Notes under the pieces: model-generated | What the model was told of the DNA's origin: nothing | The model's database searches: none | Seen by the model: the letters and a program-made list of their open reading frames with translations, nothing else | Program-made: the position numbers and the translations under genes | Part shown: positions 6,397 to 15,346 of the stretch, one piece after another | How positions within the stretch are numbered: the stretch's first letter is position 1 | Layout: each line of letters opens with the position of its first letter | Origin: Gillisia sp. CAL575 | GTDB lineage: Bacteria > Bacteroidota > Bacteroidia > Flavobacteriales > Flavobacteriaceae | Reading direction: 5' to 3' | Length of the DNA stretch: 43,292 nt | Assembly (NCBI RefSeq): GCF_000403785.1 | Contig: NZ_APHJ01000020.1 | Location: forward strand, 1-43,292

Positions 6397-8643
6397 TTAG
6401 TCTCTATTTTCTCTAGGCTTGCGATCTCTATCATCACGGCCTCTGGAATCTCTAGATCCTCTGTTATCACGACCTCTGTCGTTTCTATCATTTTCTCTTG
6501 GCTTAGGTGCAACATAACCTTCTGGCTTGTCCATCAATGCCTTACGAGAAACTTTATCTTTTCGCGTACGTTTGTCTAGGCCAAAGTATTTTACATCAAA
6601 CACATCGCCCATGTTTACTACATCGCTTACGTTTTCTGTACGTTCCCAAGCTAATTCAGATACGTGTAATAACACCTCGTTTCCTGGAGCATCTAAATAT
6701 TCTACAACAGCGCCAAAATCTAACATCTTGATTACTTTTACTTCATATACAGATCCCACTTCTGGTTTAAACGTGATAGAATCAATTTTGGCTAATACCT
6801 TATCGATTCCTTCTTGTCCTGTTCCTAAGATTTCAACAATACCTTCTTCAGTTACTGGATCTTCGTTAATAACGATAGTACATCCAGTTTCTTTTTGAAG
6901 TTCTTGTATCACTTTTCCTCCTGGTCCAATTAACGCACCAATAAATTCGTTTTTAATACGAACAGAAACCATTTTAGGAGCATATTCTTTTACATCTGCT
7001 CTAGGGGTAGCGATTGTTTCAGTTATTTTATCCAAAATGTGTAAACGACCTTCTCTAGCTTGTTTCAAAGCACTTACAAGAATTTCGTAACGCAATCCTT
7101 TTACTTTAATATCCATCTGGCAAGCGGTAATTCCATCTGCCGTTCCAGTTACTTTAAAGTCCATATCTCCCAAGTGATCTTCATCACCTAGAATATCAGA
7201 TAATACAGCAAACTTTCCAGATTCTGCATCAGAAATTAATCCCATTGCAATACCAGAAACTGGCTTTTTCATCTGGATTCCTGCGTCCATCATAGCCATT
7301 GTTCCAGCACAAACAGTTGCCATAGAAGAAGAACCGTTAGATTCTAAAACTTCAGAAACTACACGTACCGTGTAAGGACAATCATCTGGTACCATTCCTT
7401 TTAATCCGCGTTGAGCCAAGTTACCGTGACCAACTTCTCTACGAGAGGTTCCACGAATAGGTCTTGCTTCACCTGTACAGAAAGGAGGGAAATTATAATG
7501 AAGGTAGAAATTCTCTTCTCCTTCATAAGATGGCATATCAATTTTATTTGCGTCTCTAGAAGTACCTAAAGTTACTGTAGCTAAAGCCTGAGTTTCTCCA
7601 CGTGTGAAGATTGCAGAACCGTGTACAGAAGGCAAATAATCAATCTCACACCAAATAGGACGAATATCAACAGTCTGACGACCATCAAGACGAAGTCCTT
7701 CGTTTAAAGTAAGATCTCTAATTGCAGCTTTTTCAGCAGAACGGTAATATTTAGAAACTAAACCACCATAATCTGCCATCTCTTCTTCAGAGAAAGTTGC
7801 TTTAATGTCTTCTTTTATTTGACTGAAAGCTGCACTACGTTCATGCTTTGCTGAACCAGCTTTTGCTATAGCATATACTTTATCGTATGCCATATCGTGA
7901 ACTTTCTTCTTAAGATCTGCATCTTCTCTTTCTGCTGGGTACTCACGCACTTCTTTTCTTCCAACAGCATCTGCTAATCTTAATTGAGCAGCACATTGCA
8001 CTTTAATATGCTCATGAGCAAACTTGATAGCGTCTGCCATTTCTTCTTCAGAAATCTCATCCATTTCACCTTCAACCATCATCACAGAATCTGCAGAAGC
8101 TCCAATCATCATATCGATGTCAGATTCTTCTAATTGTGCTCTTGTTGGGTTGATTACGAATTCACCATTAACACGTCCTACTCTTGCTTCCGAGATAGCA
8201 CATTCAAATGGGAAATCAGATAACTGAATTGCTGCAGAAGCGGCAAGTCCTGCCATAGCATCTGGCATAACATCATCATCGTGAGACATTAACTGGATCA
8301 TCACCTGAGTTTCAGAGTGGTAATCTTTAGGGAATAGGGGACGTAAAACACGATCCACTAAACGCATTGTTAAAACTTCACCATCACTAGGGCGTGCTTC
8401 TCTTTTGAAGAAACCACCTGGGTAACGTCCTGCGGCTGCAAATTTTTCACGGTAATCTACCGTTAATGGTAAGAAATCTAGATCTTTTTGTTCGTAGTTA
8501 GAAACTACAGTACAAAGCATCATACATTTTCCAGACTGAACCACTACGGATCCGTGTGCCTGTTTTGCTAATTTTCCGGTTTCGATAGAAATTTCTCTAC
8601 CGTCCCCAAGATCGATAACCTCTTTAAAAACTTTTGGTATCAT
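6397..8643 (-). CDS. pnp: Polyribonucleotide nucleotidyltransferase (PNPase)
   Basis: A 748-residue phosphorolytic 3'-5' exoribonuclease, active as a trimer in RNA decay. Order of domains: first RNase PH core from the N-terminus ([22 protein letters not shown]), the [21 protein letters not shown] motif region, an all-helical linker, and the second catalytic RNase PH core ([46 protein letters not shown]). Then come a KH domain ([20 protein letters not shown]) and an S1 domain ([21 protein letters not shown]). The final 35 residues are an Arg/Asp-rich tail ([18 protein letters not shown]), probably a disordered RNA-binding extension common in Bacteroidota. I chose the ATG giving MIPKVFKEV; the frame runs 26 codons further to a TTG, but that part is unlike the family. 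It lies downstream of rpsO, as in many bacteria. Confidence 0.97.
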   Translation of the reverse strand: MIPKVFKEVIDLGDGREISIETGKLAKQAHGSVVVQSGKCMMLCTVVSNYEQKDLDFLPLTVDYREKFAAAGRYPGGFFKREARPSDGEVLTMRLVDRVLRPLFPKDYHSETQVMIQLMSHDDDVMPDAMAGLAASAAIQLSDFPFECAISEARVGRVNGEFVINPTRAQLEESDIDMMIGASADSVMMVEGEMDEISEEEMADAIKFAHEHIKVQCAAQLRLADAVGRKEVREYPAEREDADLKKKVHDMAYDKVYAIAKAGSAKHERSAAFSQIKEDIKATFSEEEMADYGGLVSKYYRSAEKAAIRDLTLNEGLRLDGRQTVDIRPIWCEIDYLPSVHGSAIFTRGETQALATVTLGTSRDANKIDMPSYEGEENFYLHYNFPPFCTGEARPIRGTSRREVGHGNLAQRGLKGMVPDDCPYTVRVVSEVLESNGSSSMATVCAGTMAMMDAGIQMKKPVSGIAMGLISDAESGKFAVLSDILGDEDHLGDMDFKVTGTADGITACQMDIKVKGLRYEILVSALKQAREGRLHILDKITETIATPRADVKEYAPKMVSVRIKNEFIGALIGPGGKVIQELQKETGCTIVINEDPVTEEGIVEILGTGQEGIDKVLAKIDSITFKPEVGSVYEVKVIKMLDFGAVVEYLDAPGNEVLLHVSELAWERTENVSDVVNMGDVFDVKYFGLDKRTRKDKVSRKALMDKPEGYVAPKPRENDRNDRGRDNRGSRDSRGRDDRDRKPRENRD

Positions 8644-8835
8644 ATTGTTTTTTTTCAATTCCAATTTGCATAAATACAAATTGTGTGTTATACAATGGTC
8701 TTCGTCTTTCTGGACGAACAAGTTGTGTTGTTGTGTGGTTGTTGTGTGACCAATGAAAAACTACTCTTCGACTTTACTAAGAGTAAAAATTTTAAAATAA
8801 TTCTAAAGACAGTGAGAAGTTATATTAATACGAAT
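8644..8835 (-). promoter_or_regulatory. Leader of pnp with hairpins
   Basis: About 190 untranslated bases separate the rpsO terminator from the pnp ATG. On the minus strand they can fold into a 7-bp stem CAATTTG/CAAATTG (8662-8683, 8-base loop) just before the start codon, and a 6-bp stem TTCGTC/GACGAA (8701-8718). Known pnp genes are autoregulated through leader hairpins cut by RNase III; that role is only inferred here. No TAnnTTTG element was seen. Confidence 0.4.
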
Positions 8836-8862
8836 AAAAAAAAGGGAGCATATAGCTCCCTT
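8836..8862 (-). terminator. Terminator or attenuator between rpsO and pnp
   Basis: The stem AAGGGAGC/GCTCCCTT (8842-8849 with 8855-8862) has a 5-base loop and is followed on the minus strand by eight T residues. It lies 5 bases after the rpsO stop, so pnp is reached by read-through or its own promoter. Confidence 0.88.
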
Positions 8863-8867
8863 GAAAA

Positions 8868-9137
8868 TTATTTTCTTAATCCTAATTCTTTTACGATAGC
8901 ACGGTATCTTAAGATATCTTTCTTCATTAAATAATCAAGTAGATTTCTTCTTTTCCCTACCAATCTTACAAGAGATCGCTCAGTGTTATAATCTTTACGA
9001 TTTGTTTTTAAATGTCCAGAAAGGTGTGAAATACGTTGTGTAAACAATGCGATTTGACCTTCTGCGGATCCAGTGTTTGTAGCACTATTTCCATGTTTTT
9101 TAAAAAGCTCTTGCTTTTCTTCCTTAGTTAAATACAT
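8868..9137 (-). CDS. rpsO: Ribosomal protein S15
   Basis: 89 residues, the exact family length. S15 binds 16S rRNA in the central domain and helps assemble the platform of the small subunit. Family motifs: NSATNTGSAEGQIALFTQRI (about 17-36), then LSGHLKTNRKDYNTERSLVRLVGKRRNLLDYL, and the C-terminal DILRYRAIVKELGLRK. The ATG at 9137 is preceded by a leader that can fold a small 5-bp hairpin GACAG/CTGTC (9170-9184). S15 often represses its own translation through such leaders, but this is not shown here. A TATATTTG element lies upstream. It is followed at once by a terminator and then by pnp, the conserved rpsO-pnp order. Confidence 0.97.
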   Translation of the reverse strand: MYLTKEEKQELFKKHGNSATNTGSAEGQIALFTQRISHLSGHLKTNRKDYNTERSLVRLVGKRRNLLDYLMKKDILRYRAIVKELGLRK

Positions 9138-9190
9138 TCCAATATTAATTTTAATGATTTTTATGTACAGACAGTATTTCTGTCAAGGCG

Positions 9191-9198
9191 CAAATATA
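9191..9198 (-). promoter_or_regulatory. Candidate -7 promoter element for rpsO
   Basis: The minus strand reads TATATTTG, matching TAnnTTTG, 53 bases upstream of the rpsO start. Confidence 0.4.
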
Positions 9199-9272
9199 CT
9201 ATATTTTTATTAAAGGTAATACGTGTGAAATCTTTTATTATCAGGCTAAATAAATTCTTTAAAACCCTTCTT

Positions 9273-10130
9273 TTAGCTTCTAACTGGCTGATTTAAAATC
9301 AAGTCCAAATATAAATTCACCTTGTCTTTTAATTCCGATCTGGGGGTTATAAAGTCTAAAAATCCATGATCTTTCAAATATTCTGCAGTCTGAAAATCCT
9401 TTGGAAGATCTTGCCCTGTAGTATCTTTTACAATCCTTGGTCCAGCAAATCCTATTAGCGCTCCAGGTTCAGAAATATTGATATCTCCTAACATTGCGAA
9501 AGAAGCTGTAGTTCCTCCCGTAGTTGGATCTGTACATAGAGAAATATATGGAATATTAGCATCTGCTAATTGTGCTAATTTTACAGATGTTTTAGCCATT
9601 TGCATTAAAGATAACGCAGCTTCCATCATTCTTGCACCTCCAGATTTCGAAATGATCATAAATGGAATATTATTTATCAAAGCGTGATTTGCTGCCCTGG
9701 CAATTTTTTCACCTACTACAGATCCCATAGACCCGCCAATAAAACTAAAGTCCATACAGGCAATTACTAAATCATTTCCTTTCGACTTTCCAACCGCGGT
9801 TCTTACAGCATCTGTAAGTCCTGTTTTTTCTTGCGCAGCTTTTAATCTCTCGGTATATTTTTTAGTATCTGTAAATGTTAATGGATCTTTAGATTCTATA
9901 TTCTTATCAAGCTCTTTAAATTTGTTGTCATCAAAAAGAATTTTAAAATATTCTTTACTACCAATTCTAACATGATATCCATCTTCGGGACTTACATAAA
10001 AATTTTTCTCCAATTGCTCTGCATCTACAATCTTCCCTGTTGGAGATTTATACCATAATCCTTTTGGTACATCCTTCTTATCTTCAGTGGCAGTCTGAAT
10101 TCCTTTTTGTGTTCTTTTAAACCAAGCCAT
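9273..10130 (-). CDS. accD: Acetyl-CoA carboxylase carboxyltransferase subunit beta
   Basis: 285 residues. With AccA it transfers the carboxyl group from biotin carrier protein to acetyl-CoA, giving malonyl-CoA for fatty acid synthesis. The carboxyltransferase (crotonase-like) core is clear: [24 protein letters not shown], the oxyanion-forming [22 protein letters not shown], and [35 protein letters not shown]. The N-terminal zinc ribbon of the family normally has four cysteines in two CxxC pairs. Here the corresponding stretch (residues 25-53) reads YKSPTGK and VSPEDGYH, with no cysteine, so zinc binding appears lost. The ATG start gives [10 protein letters not shown]. It lies 58 bases after fbaA on the same strand with a hairpin terminator between them; no separate TAnnTTTG element was found. 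Confidence 0.95.
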   Translation of the reverse strand: MAWFKRTQKGIQTATEDKKDVPKGLWYKSPTGKIVDAEQLEKNFYVSPEDGYHVRIGSKEYFKILFDDNKFKELDKNIESKDPLTFTDTKKYTERLKAAQEKTGLTDAVRTAVGKSKGNDLVIACMDFSFIGGSMGSVVGEKIARAANHALINNIPFMIISKSGGARMMEAALSLMQMAKTSVKLAQLADANIPYISLCTDPTTGGTTASFAMLGDINISEPGALIGFAGPRIVKDTTGQDLPKDFQTAEYLKDHGFLDFITPRSELKDKVNLYLDLILNQPVRS

Positions 10131-10146
10131 AATCTATATTATAATT

Positions 10147-10180
10147 AAAAGCCTGAAATAATTATTAATTATTTCAGGCT
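10147..10180 (-). terminator. Terminator after fbaA
   Basis: A long near-perfect palindrome (10150-10164 with 10166-10180, outer bases AGCCTGAAAT) forms at least a 13-bp stem, followed on the minus strand by TTTT. It sits between the fbaA stop and the accD start. Confidence 0.8.
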
Positions 10181-10188
10181 CCATTTTA

Positions 10189-11256
10189 TTAAAGTGTATT
10201 TACGTTATTTAGATCTTCAAAGGCCTTTTTAAGTCTATTCTTAAAAGTAACTTCACCAGCACGTAACCAAACTCTAGGGTCGTAATATTTTTTATTAGGT
10301 ACATCTGCACCTTCTGGATTTCCTATTTGAGCTTTCAAAAAATCCTTGTTATCTCCCATATAATCACGAATTCCTTCTGCATAAGCATATTGAAGGTCTG
10401 TGTCTATATTCATTTTTATAACTCCGTAACCAATAGCTTCTCTAATCTCTTCAACAGTAGAACCGCTTCCACCATGGAATACAAAATCAATATGATTTTC
10501 TTCAAGTCCAAGTTTTTTACTTAAAAATTCCTGGGAATTCTTTAAGATTTTTGGAGTTAATTTTACATTCCCTGGCTTGTAAACTCCATGTACATTTCCA
10601 AAGGCTGCAGCAATAGTAAATTGGTCACTAACTTTGCTTAATTCCTCAAAAGCATAAGCGACTTCCTCTGGTTGTGTGTATAATTTGGAATCATCTACAT
10701 CTGTATTATCTACTCCATCTTCTTCACCACCAGTGATACCTAATTCGATCTCTAAGGTCATTCCCATTTTACTCATTCTCTCTAAGTAAGTCTTGCAGAT
10801 CTCGATATTTTCTTCTAAAGATTCTTCAGAAAGATCTATCATATGAGAGCTGTATAGGGGTTTACCATGCTCCTTGTAAAATTTTTCACCAGCATCTAAT
10901 AAACCATCTATCCAAGGCAATAATTTTTTAGCACAGTGATCTGTATGTAAGATCACGGTTGCTCCATAGGCCTTAGCAAGCTCATGAATATGCAAAGCAC
11001 CTGCAACACCTCCAGCTATTGCTGCTTTTTGATTTTCATTAGAAAGTCCTTTTCCTGCATTAAACTGTGAGCCACCATTCGAAAACTGAATGATAACCGG
11101 AGAGTTTAGATCTGCAGCAGTTTCCAAAACAGCATTCACAGTGCTAGAACCTACCACATTTACTGCTGGAAGAGCAAATCCTTTTTCTTTTGCATACTTA
11201 AAAATTTCCTGTACTTCCTTTCCAGTGGCAACCCCTGGTTTTATATTATGACTCAT
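10189..11256 (-). CDS. fbaA: Class II fructose-bisphosphate aldolase
   Basis: 355 residues, close to the E. coli FbaA length. This zinc-dependent enzyme interconverts fructose 1,6-bisphosphate with dihydroxyacetone phosphate and glyceraldehyde 3-phosphate in glycolysis and gluconeogenesis. Visible motifs: FALPAVNVVGSSTVNAVLE near the N-terminus; ATVILHTDHCAKKLLPWIDG with D106 as catalytic base and H107 as zinc ligand; LEIELGITGGEEDGVDN; AAAFGNVHGVYKPGNVKL with a second zinc histidine; FVFHGGSGS with the third; and the phosphate-binding VIKMNIDTDLQYAY. The ATG at 11256 is 26 bases from a TATTTTTG element. The gene is followed by its own strong terminator, although accD lies only 58 bases on. 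Confidence 0.97.
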   Translation of the reverse strand: MSHNIKPGVATGKEVQEIFKYAKEKGFALPAVNVVGSSTVNAVLETAADLNSPVIIQFSNGGSQFNAGKGLSNENQKAAIAGGVAGALHIHELAKAYGATVILHTDHCAKKLLPWIDGLLDAGEKFYKEHGKPLYSSHMIDLSEESLEENIEICKTYLERMSKMGMTLEIELGITGGEEDGVDNTDVDDSKLYTQPEEVAYAFEELSKVSDQFTIAAAFGNVHGVYKPGNVKLTPKILKNSQEFLSKKLGLEENHIDFVFHGGSGSTVEEIREAIGYGVIKMNIDTDLQYAYAEGIRDYMGDNKDFLKAQIGNPEGADVPNKKYYDPRVWLRAGEVTFKNRLKKAFEDLNNVNTL

Positions 11257-11281
11257 GTTTATTATTTTAAGTTAAGATTTA

Positions 11282-11289
11282 CAAAAATA
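11282..11289 (-). promoter_or_regulatory. Candidate -7 promoter element for fbaA
   Basis: The minus strand reads TATTTTTG (TAnnTTTG), 25 bases upstream of the fbaA ATG and between tamL and fbaA. Confidence 0.42.
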
Positions 11290-11304
11290 AGAAAATTAGT
11301 TTGT

Positions 11305-13869
11305 TTAGAACGGATAATTGATACCTACGTTATAAACAGCATTGGAGAGATTATAATCTTTGAACCATCTAGCACCCAGAGATCTTGATGGGTCATAAGT
11401 TTTAAGACCAACATCGAATCTCAATACAAAAAAATTGAAATCGTACCTTAGGCCAGCTCCAGAACCAATAGCTATATCTTGAAGATCTGAGAGTGAAGTA
11501 AAAGTAGCTGCAGGATCTTCTACAATATCCAGCACATTCCAAATATTCCCAACATCTATAAAGAATGCAGAGTTTAAGGCTCCAAAAAGATTATATCTAT
11601 ACTCTGCATTAAAGGCCAACTTTAAATTAGCTTCATTAAATTCATTCTTTCCTCCAGTACTGCCAGGACCTAAATCATAGGCTTGCCAAGCTCTGTTGTC
11701 ATTTGGGCCTCCTGCAAAGAAACTTCTGATAAACGGGATGCTATTAGCATTACCATATGGAATAGCAACCCCTGAAAATGCTCTTATTGCGAAAATGTTT
11801 TTATTTCCCCAATTCCAGTGTTTTATATAATCTATTTCAGTTTTAACATATTGAGAGTAATTTACCCCTAAAACATCATATCTCCCTTGATCATCTTTTT
11901 TTGCTCCAGTTAGACTTGAAAAAGCAGCTAGAAAATTTCCAGCAGTTTCAATCTTAAACCGAAATCTAGAGAAATCATCGTCATATAAATTTTCTTTATT
12001 ATTACTTACATAAGTGAAATTTGATCCAAAAATCAAATTATTCTCTGTTAACCTGTCTTTACGCTCATTGATGTTGTCAATAACTTGACGCTGGTCTTCG
12101 GAAATGCCAGATGTATTTGGATTGCTGTTAATAACATCGGTTATAAAACCTTCAGCTCCTGTAGGGATAATTAGTTCTCCAACTTCATTAATGTAATTTG
12201 GATTGGTAATTACATCTCCAGATTGTACTATTTCATTTAAATTATTATATGAATTCTGGTATACATTAAAGTAATTGTCTGTATTTAAATTTCGAACATA
12301 CTGGATGTTTAAAAGATCTAGTCTATGTGAAAGTATTTTAGATGGATTCCACTTGTAATTTAAAATACCATTTAAGTTCTGTTTATCTAATCCAATATTA
12401 TTCTGTGTGCTTATCCCTAGACTTAATGTTGTAAACGGGGACATGTACTTAGGGATAAATTTTTCAGTGTTAAATGGCATAAAAATCCGAGGGAAAATAA
12501 GTTTAATGTCGGCCCCAATCTCAGAAATATTAAAGAGTTGATCTTGTGAACTTCCTCTAGCAGCATCGGAGGAAGATCCAACACTTCCTCTGGCGGAAAT
12601 CTCAAAATTTTCTGCACCCTTAAATACGTTCCTAATTAATAACGAACCTCCAAAGCCGACCCCAAAATCCTGAATATTACTCTGAGAAATATCAAAATCA
12701 AACCCTAAAGAATATTTAGGCTGCGGACTTAAAAAAATATTTGCTATTAAATCTGTATTGGTACTATCTGTTGGATCTAATGAGTATTCTATGTTGGGAT
12801 ATTTAAACACTCGTAGAGAACTCATTCTATTATAAGTACGAGTTCTATCTGTATCTTTAAAAATTTCTCCCGGTTTTATGAAAATAGCATCTGTAATAGC
12901 ACGAGGCTTATATTCCAGCTCATCAAAGCTATAAATATTATATCCTTTATAAACGGCACTATCTGTTACAGGTTTATAGCGATTGTTAAAAGTGTAGTCT
13001 GTAAACACATTTACCTTACTTATTTTATGTATTTTAAAAGGGATCCTCGCTGTGGTATCTCCTTGAGTGACTTGTCTGTTATTAATTATTACAGTGGCAT
13101 TTACTTTATGGTTAGTATCAACCGTATCAGCCTCAAAACTTATATATTCTTGATCGAAATAGTAAACACCATTATTTCTGAATAATCTGGACAATCGATC
13201 TCTTTCCGCATTAAAATCCAAAGTTTTATACTGCACTCCCGAAGTGATCAAAGAGCTGGCTGAATATGCATTATAAATTGAATCTATCACTACCGAACCT
13301 ATTCGTTGATTAATGGAATCTACAATATATGGCTCATAGGAAGTAACAAAATAATCTATTTCTCCTCTCTTATTGTCCTGAGGTTTTATGTCATATTCTA
13401 TTTCAGCATCAAACCATCCATTATTAAAATACCATGCCTGAAGTCTGTTTTTGGATTTTTTTGTTAATTCTTCATTTATAATTACAGGTTCTTCCCCGGT
13501 TTTTTTGATCCACTTATTTAGGTCTATATAGGATTCTTCAATTTTATATACCTGTTTTTGAGAATAAATATTTTCTAATCTCTTTATTCTATTGGGTTTT
13601 TTATGAAGCCAATTTTGAAAAACTGAATCGGGATCTGGTTTTGCAAGATTATAAAAATGAAGTCTTAAGGGTGTGCCTAATAGCTTTGCATTGGGTTCTT
13701 GGTATACTTGATTGTATATTCTAGATTCCTTAATTTTTTCACCATTTAGAAAAATGGTATTTTCCGTAAGTAGTAATTCGTCGTTTTTAACTCTTTTAAC
13801 AGCATCGCACGAAATGAAAAATGCCAAGGTTAAAAATAATAACGATATTTTTGCGGGATAGCGTTTCAA
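11305..13869 (-). CDS. tamL: TamA-like outer-membrane lipoprotein (TamL)
   Basis: 854 residues of the Omp85/BamA superfamily. The N-terminus is a lipoprotein signal (hydrophobic LLFLTLAFF, lipobox FIS-C with C21), the feature of the Bacteroidota TamL branch as opposed to classical TamA. Residues about 30-440 form POTRA-like alternating strands (for example KSKNRLQAWYFNNGWFDAEI and SRLFRNNGVYYFDQEYI). From about 450 on there is a 16-stranded beta-barrel pattern with RGSVGSS, FFAGGPNDNRAW and a final LSNAVYNVGINYPF ending in an aromatic residue. The RAWQAYDLGPGS region matches the conserved L6-loop zone of the superfamily. It should assist insertion of outer-membrane proteins together with TamB, which is not in this window. 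It is divergent from the TrmH-family gene with 37 bases between. Confidence 0.88.
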   Translation of the reverse strand: MKRYPAKISLLFLTLAFFISCDAVKRVKNDELLLTENTIFLNGEKIKESRIYNQVYQEPNAKLLGTPLRLHFYNLAKPDPDSVFQNWLHKKPNRIKRLENIYSQKQVYKIEESYIDLNKWIKKTGEEPVIINEELTKKSKNRLQAWYFNNGWFDAEIEYDIKPQDNKRGEIDYFVTSYEPYIVDSINQRIGSVVIDSIYNAYSASSLITSGVQYKTLDFNAERDRLSRLFRNNGVYYFDQEYISFEADTVDTNHKVNATVIINNRQVTQGDTTARIPFKIHKISKVNVFTDYTFNNRYKPVTDSAVYKGYNIYSFDELEYKPRAITDAIFIKPGEIFKDTDRTRTYNRMSSLRVFKYPNIEYSLDPTDSTNTDLIANIFLSPQPKYSLGFDFDISQSNIQDFGVGFGGSLLIRNVFKGAENFEISARGSVGSSSDAARGSSQDQLFNISEIGADIKLIFPRIFMPFNTEKFIPKYMSPFTTLSLGISTQNNIGLDKQNLNGILNYKWNPSKILSHRLDLLNIQYVRNLNTDNYFNVYQNSYNNLNEIVQSGDVITNPNYINEVGELIIPTGAEGFITDVINSNPNTSGISEDQRQVIDNINERKDRLTENNLIFGSNFTYVSNNKENLYDDDFSRFRFKIETAGNFLAAFSSLTGAKKDDQGRYDVLGVNYSQYVKTEIDYIKHWNWGNKNIFAIRAFSGVAIPYGNANSIPFIRSFFAGGPNDNRAWQAYDLGPGSTGGKNEFNEANLKLAFNAEYRYNLFGALNSAFFIDVGNIWNVLDIVEDPAATFTSLSDLQDIAIGSGAGLRYDFNFFVLRFDVGLKTYDPSRSLGARWFKDYNLSNAVYNVGINYPF
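13846..13853 (+). promoter_or_regulatory. Candidate -7 promoter element for the TrmH-family gene
   Basis: The plus strand reads TATTTTTG, inside the first codons of tamL on the opposite strand and 53 bases before the methyltransferase ATG. Confidence 0.35.
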
Positions 13870-13888
13870 TAAAGCTGAATTAAGGATT

Positions 13889-13896
13889 CAAAAATA
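13889..13896 (-). promoter_or_regulatory. Candidate promoter of tamL, -7 with -33
   Basis: The minus strand reads TATTTTTG here, and TTTG lies 18 bases further upstream (complement of 13915-13918), giving both -33 and -7 boxes of the Bacteroidota promoter. It is the only such complete pair I saw. The -33 box overlaps the first codons of the divergent gene. Confidence 0.5.
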
Positions 13897-13906
13897 CATT
13901 AATTGC

Positions 13907-14641
13907 ATGGTTAGCAAAAGCCAAATTAAGTTAATAACTAGTCTTGAGCAAAAAAAACATCGAACCAAAATGGGGTTGTTTGTTGTTGAAGGAAAAAAGG
14001 GGATAGAGGAAGTTTTAGAATCAAATTTTGAATTGCATTCACTATTTACTTCACAAGATATTTTTAATGCTTCTCCAGAACAAACACATCTAATTTCTGA
14101 GGTGGAATTAAATAAAATAAGCCGATTAAAAACTGCACAGATAGGTTTGGCTTTATTTAAAATTCCAATTTCTTCTAAGATAGAAATAGAAGGGATTACA
14201 ATCGCATTGGATGGGATAAGGGATCCAGGAAATTTAGGGACTATAATTAGACTTTGTGATTGGTTTGGAGTTGAAACCTTGTTATGTTCTTTAGATACTG
14301 TAGATTGTTACAATTCTAAAGTTGTGCAAGCAAGTATGGGCAGTATCACAAGAGTTAACATAAATTATATAGACTTAGCATTTTTTTTAAAGGAAAACAA
14401 TTCGCATCTTAAAGTTGGGACTTTTCTTGAGGGTCAGGATTTATATTCTTCAGAATTTCCTAAAGACGCTATACTTATCTTAGGAAATGAAGCTAACGGT
14501 ATTTCTCATGATATTGAAATATTAGTGGAGAAGAAGATTAATATTCCTCAATTCAGTAATGCAAATAACACGGAGAGTTTAAATGTGGCAACGGCAACAG
14601 CTATTTTGTTAAGTGAATTTAGGCGGAAAGAAAATTATTGA
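13907..14641 (+). CDS. TrmH/SpoU-family RNA 2'-O-methyltransferase
   Basis: 244 residues. A SpoU-type (knotted SPOUT) enzyme that methylates a ribose 2'-hydroxyl in rRNA or tRNA with SAM. An N-terminal substrate-binding part (about 1-95; VSKSQIKLITSLEQKKHRTKMG) matches the usual SpoU substrate-binding start. The three family motifs follow: motif 1 DGIRDPGNLGTIIR (102-115, N109 and R115), motif 2 LILGNEANGIS (190-200) and motif 3 IPQFSNANNTESLNVATA (213-230), which together form the SAM-binding knot. The exact RNA target cannot be told from sequence; RlmB and TrmH are relatives. It is divergent from tamL and converges with porT, overlapping its end by 7 bases. Confidence 0.9.
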   Translation: MVSKSQIKLITSLEQKKHRTKMGLFVVEGKKGIEEVLESNFELHSLFTSQDIFNASPEQTHLISEVELNKISRLKTAQIGLALFKIPISSKIEIEGITIALDGIRDPGNLGTIIRLCDWFGVETLLCSLDTVDCYNSKVVQASMGSITRVNINYIDLAFFLKENNSHLKVGTFLEGQDLYSSEFPKDAILILGNEANGISHDIEILVEKKINIPQFSNANNTESLNVATATAILLSEFRRKENY

Positions 14642-15342
14642 AAAGTAAAATTTAAAAACACCCCTCTTGTTCTCATTTGCTCAATATTTCCAGTATATAA
14701 ACTTCCGGGATCCGCATCTCTAATTAATTCATCGTTTATAGCAAATACGCCTCTTAAAGATGGAGAAAATTTGAAATAAGGTAAATAAAGATCTAAGCCT
14801 ACACCAACTTCATAATAAAAGGTAGTAGTTTTCATTCTAAACTGGCCTACACTATTATCATCGGGATTTTTTTCGTTACTAGATAAATTTAATGAGGTAG
14901 AGGCTCCTGCAACTACAAATGGTCTAAAATTATTAAGTCTATCCGCTGAAAATTTAATGAGTAGCGGAATGTGAACATAAGTTGAATTGATCTCTCGGAA
15001 CGTATTTTGATCAGCTTTAAGCGCTTGAAAATTTCTAGTATTGAAGCTAACTCCGGGCTCTAATCTAAGATCAAAATTGTTATTCAATTTTAAGCTTCCT
15101 ACAAGACCAACATTAAAACCTATAGTTGTTTCTACATTAAAATCTTTCCCTAAAAGTGGACTTGGATTATAATTTTTATAATCAAAATCAAAATCGTAGG
15201 TATTAAAACCTAAATAATATCCCCAAGACCAACGTTTGTTGTCAATGTTTTCTTGATTAATAATACTTTCTCCTGAAAATATTTGAGCATTCGCTTGAGA
15301 ACAGATCAAACAAAGCCCTATAATGGCAACAAAATTTTTCAT
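14635..15342 (-). CDS. porT: T9SS component PorT (SprT), outer-membrane beta-barrel
   Basis: 235 residues with a cleavable signal peptide (MKNFVAIIGLCLICSQANA, then QIF). The rest is an 8-stranded outer-membrane beta-barrel pattern: SWGYYLGFNTYDFDFDY, TTIGFNVGLVGSLKLNNNFDLRLEPGVSF, VHIPLLIKFSADR, FRPFVVAGAST, FYYEVGVGLDLYL and a closing FLNFTF. PorT is needed for type IX secretion and, in gliding flavobacteria, for surface delivery of adhesins such as SprB. The frame extends 13 codons upstream to a TTG inside ubiE, but the ATG at 15342 puts the signal peptide at the start. It begins 4 bases after the ubiE stop, an order I recall from other flavobacteria, so it is probably co-transcribed. Functionally it links to the sorting-domain proteins at both ends of the window. 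Confidence 0.9.
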   Translation of the reverse strand: MKNFVAIIGLCLICSQANAQIFSGESIINQENIDNKRWSWGYYLGFNTYDFDFDYKNYNPSPLLGKDFNVETTIGFNVGLVGSLKLNNNFDLRLEPGVSFNTRNFQALKADQNTFREINSTYVHIPLLIKFSADRLNNFRPFVVAGASTSLNLSSNEKNPDDNSVGQFRMKTTTFYYEVGVGLDLYLPYFKFSPSLRGVFAINDELIRDADPGSLYTGNIEQMRTRGVFLNFTFQ

Positions 15343-15346
15343 ATGG

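Noticed and set aside
8644-8721. Longer N-terminus of PNPase from a TTG at 8721
   Set aside because: The extra 26 residues do not resemble the family and would cover the leader hairpin; MIPKVFKEV is a natural start.
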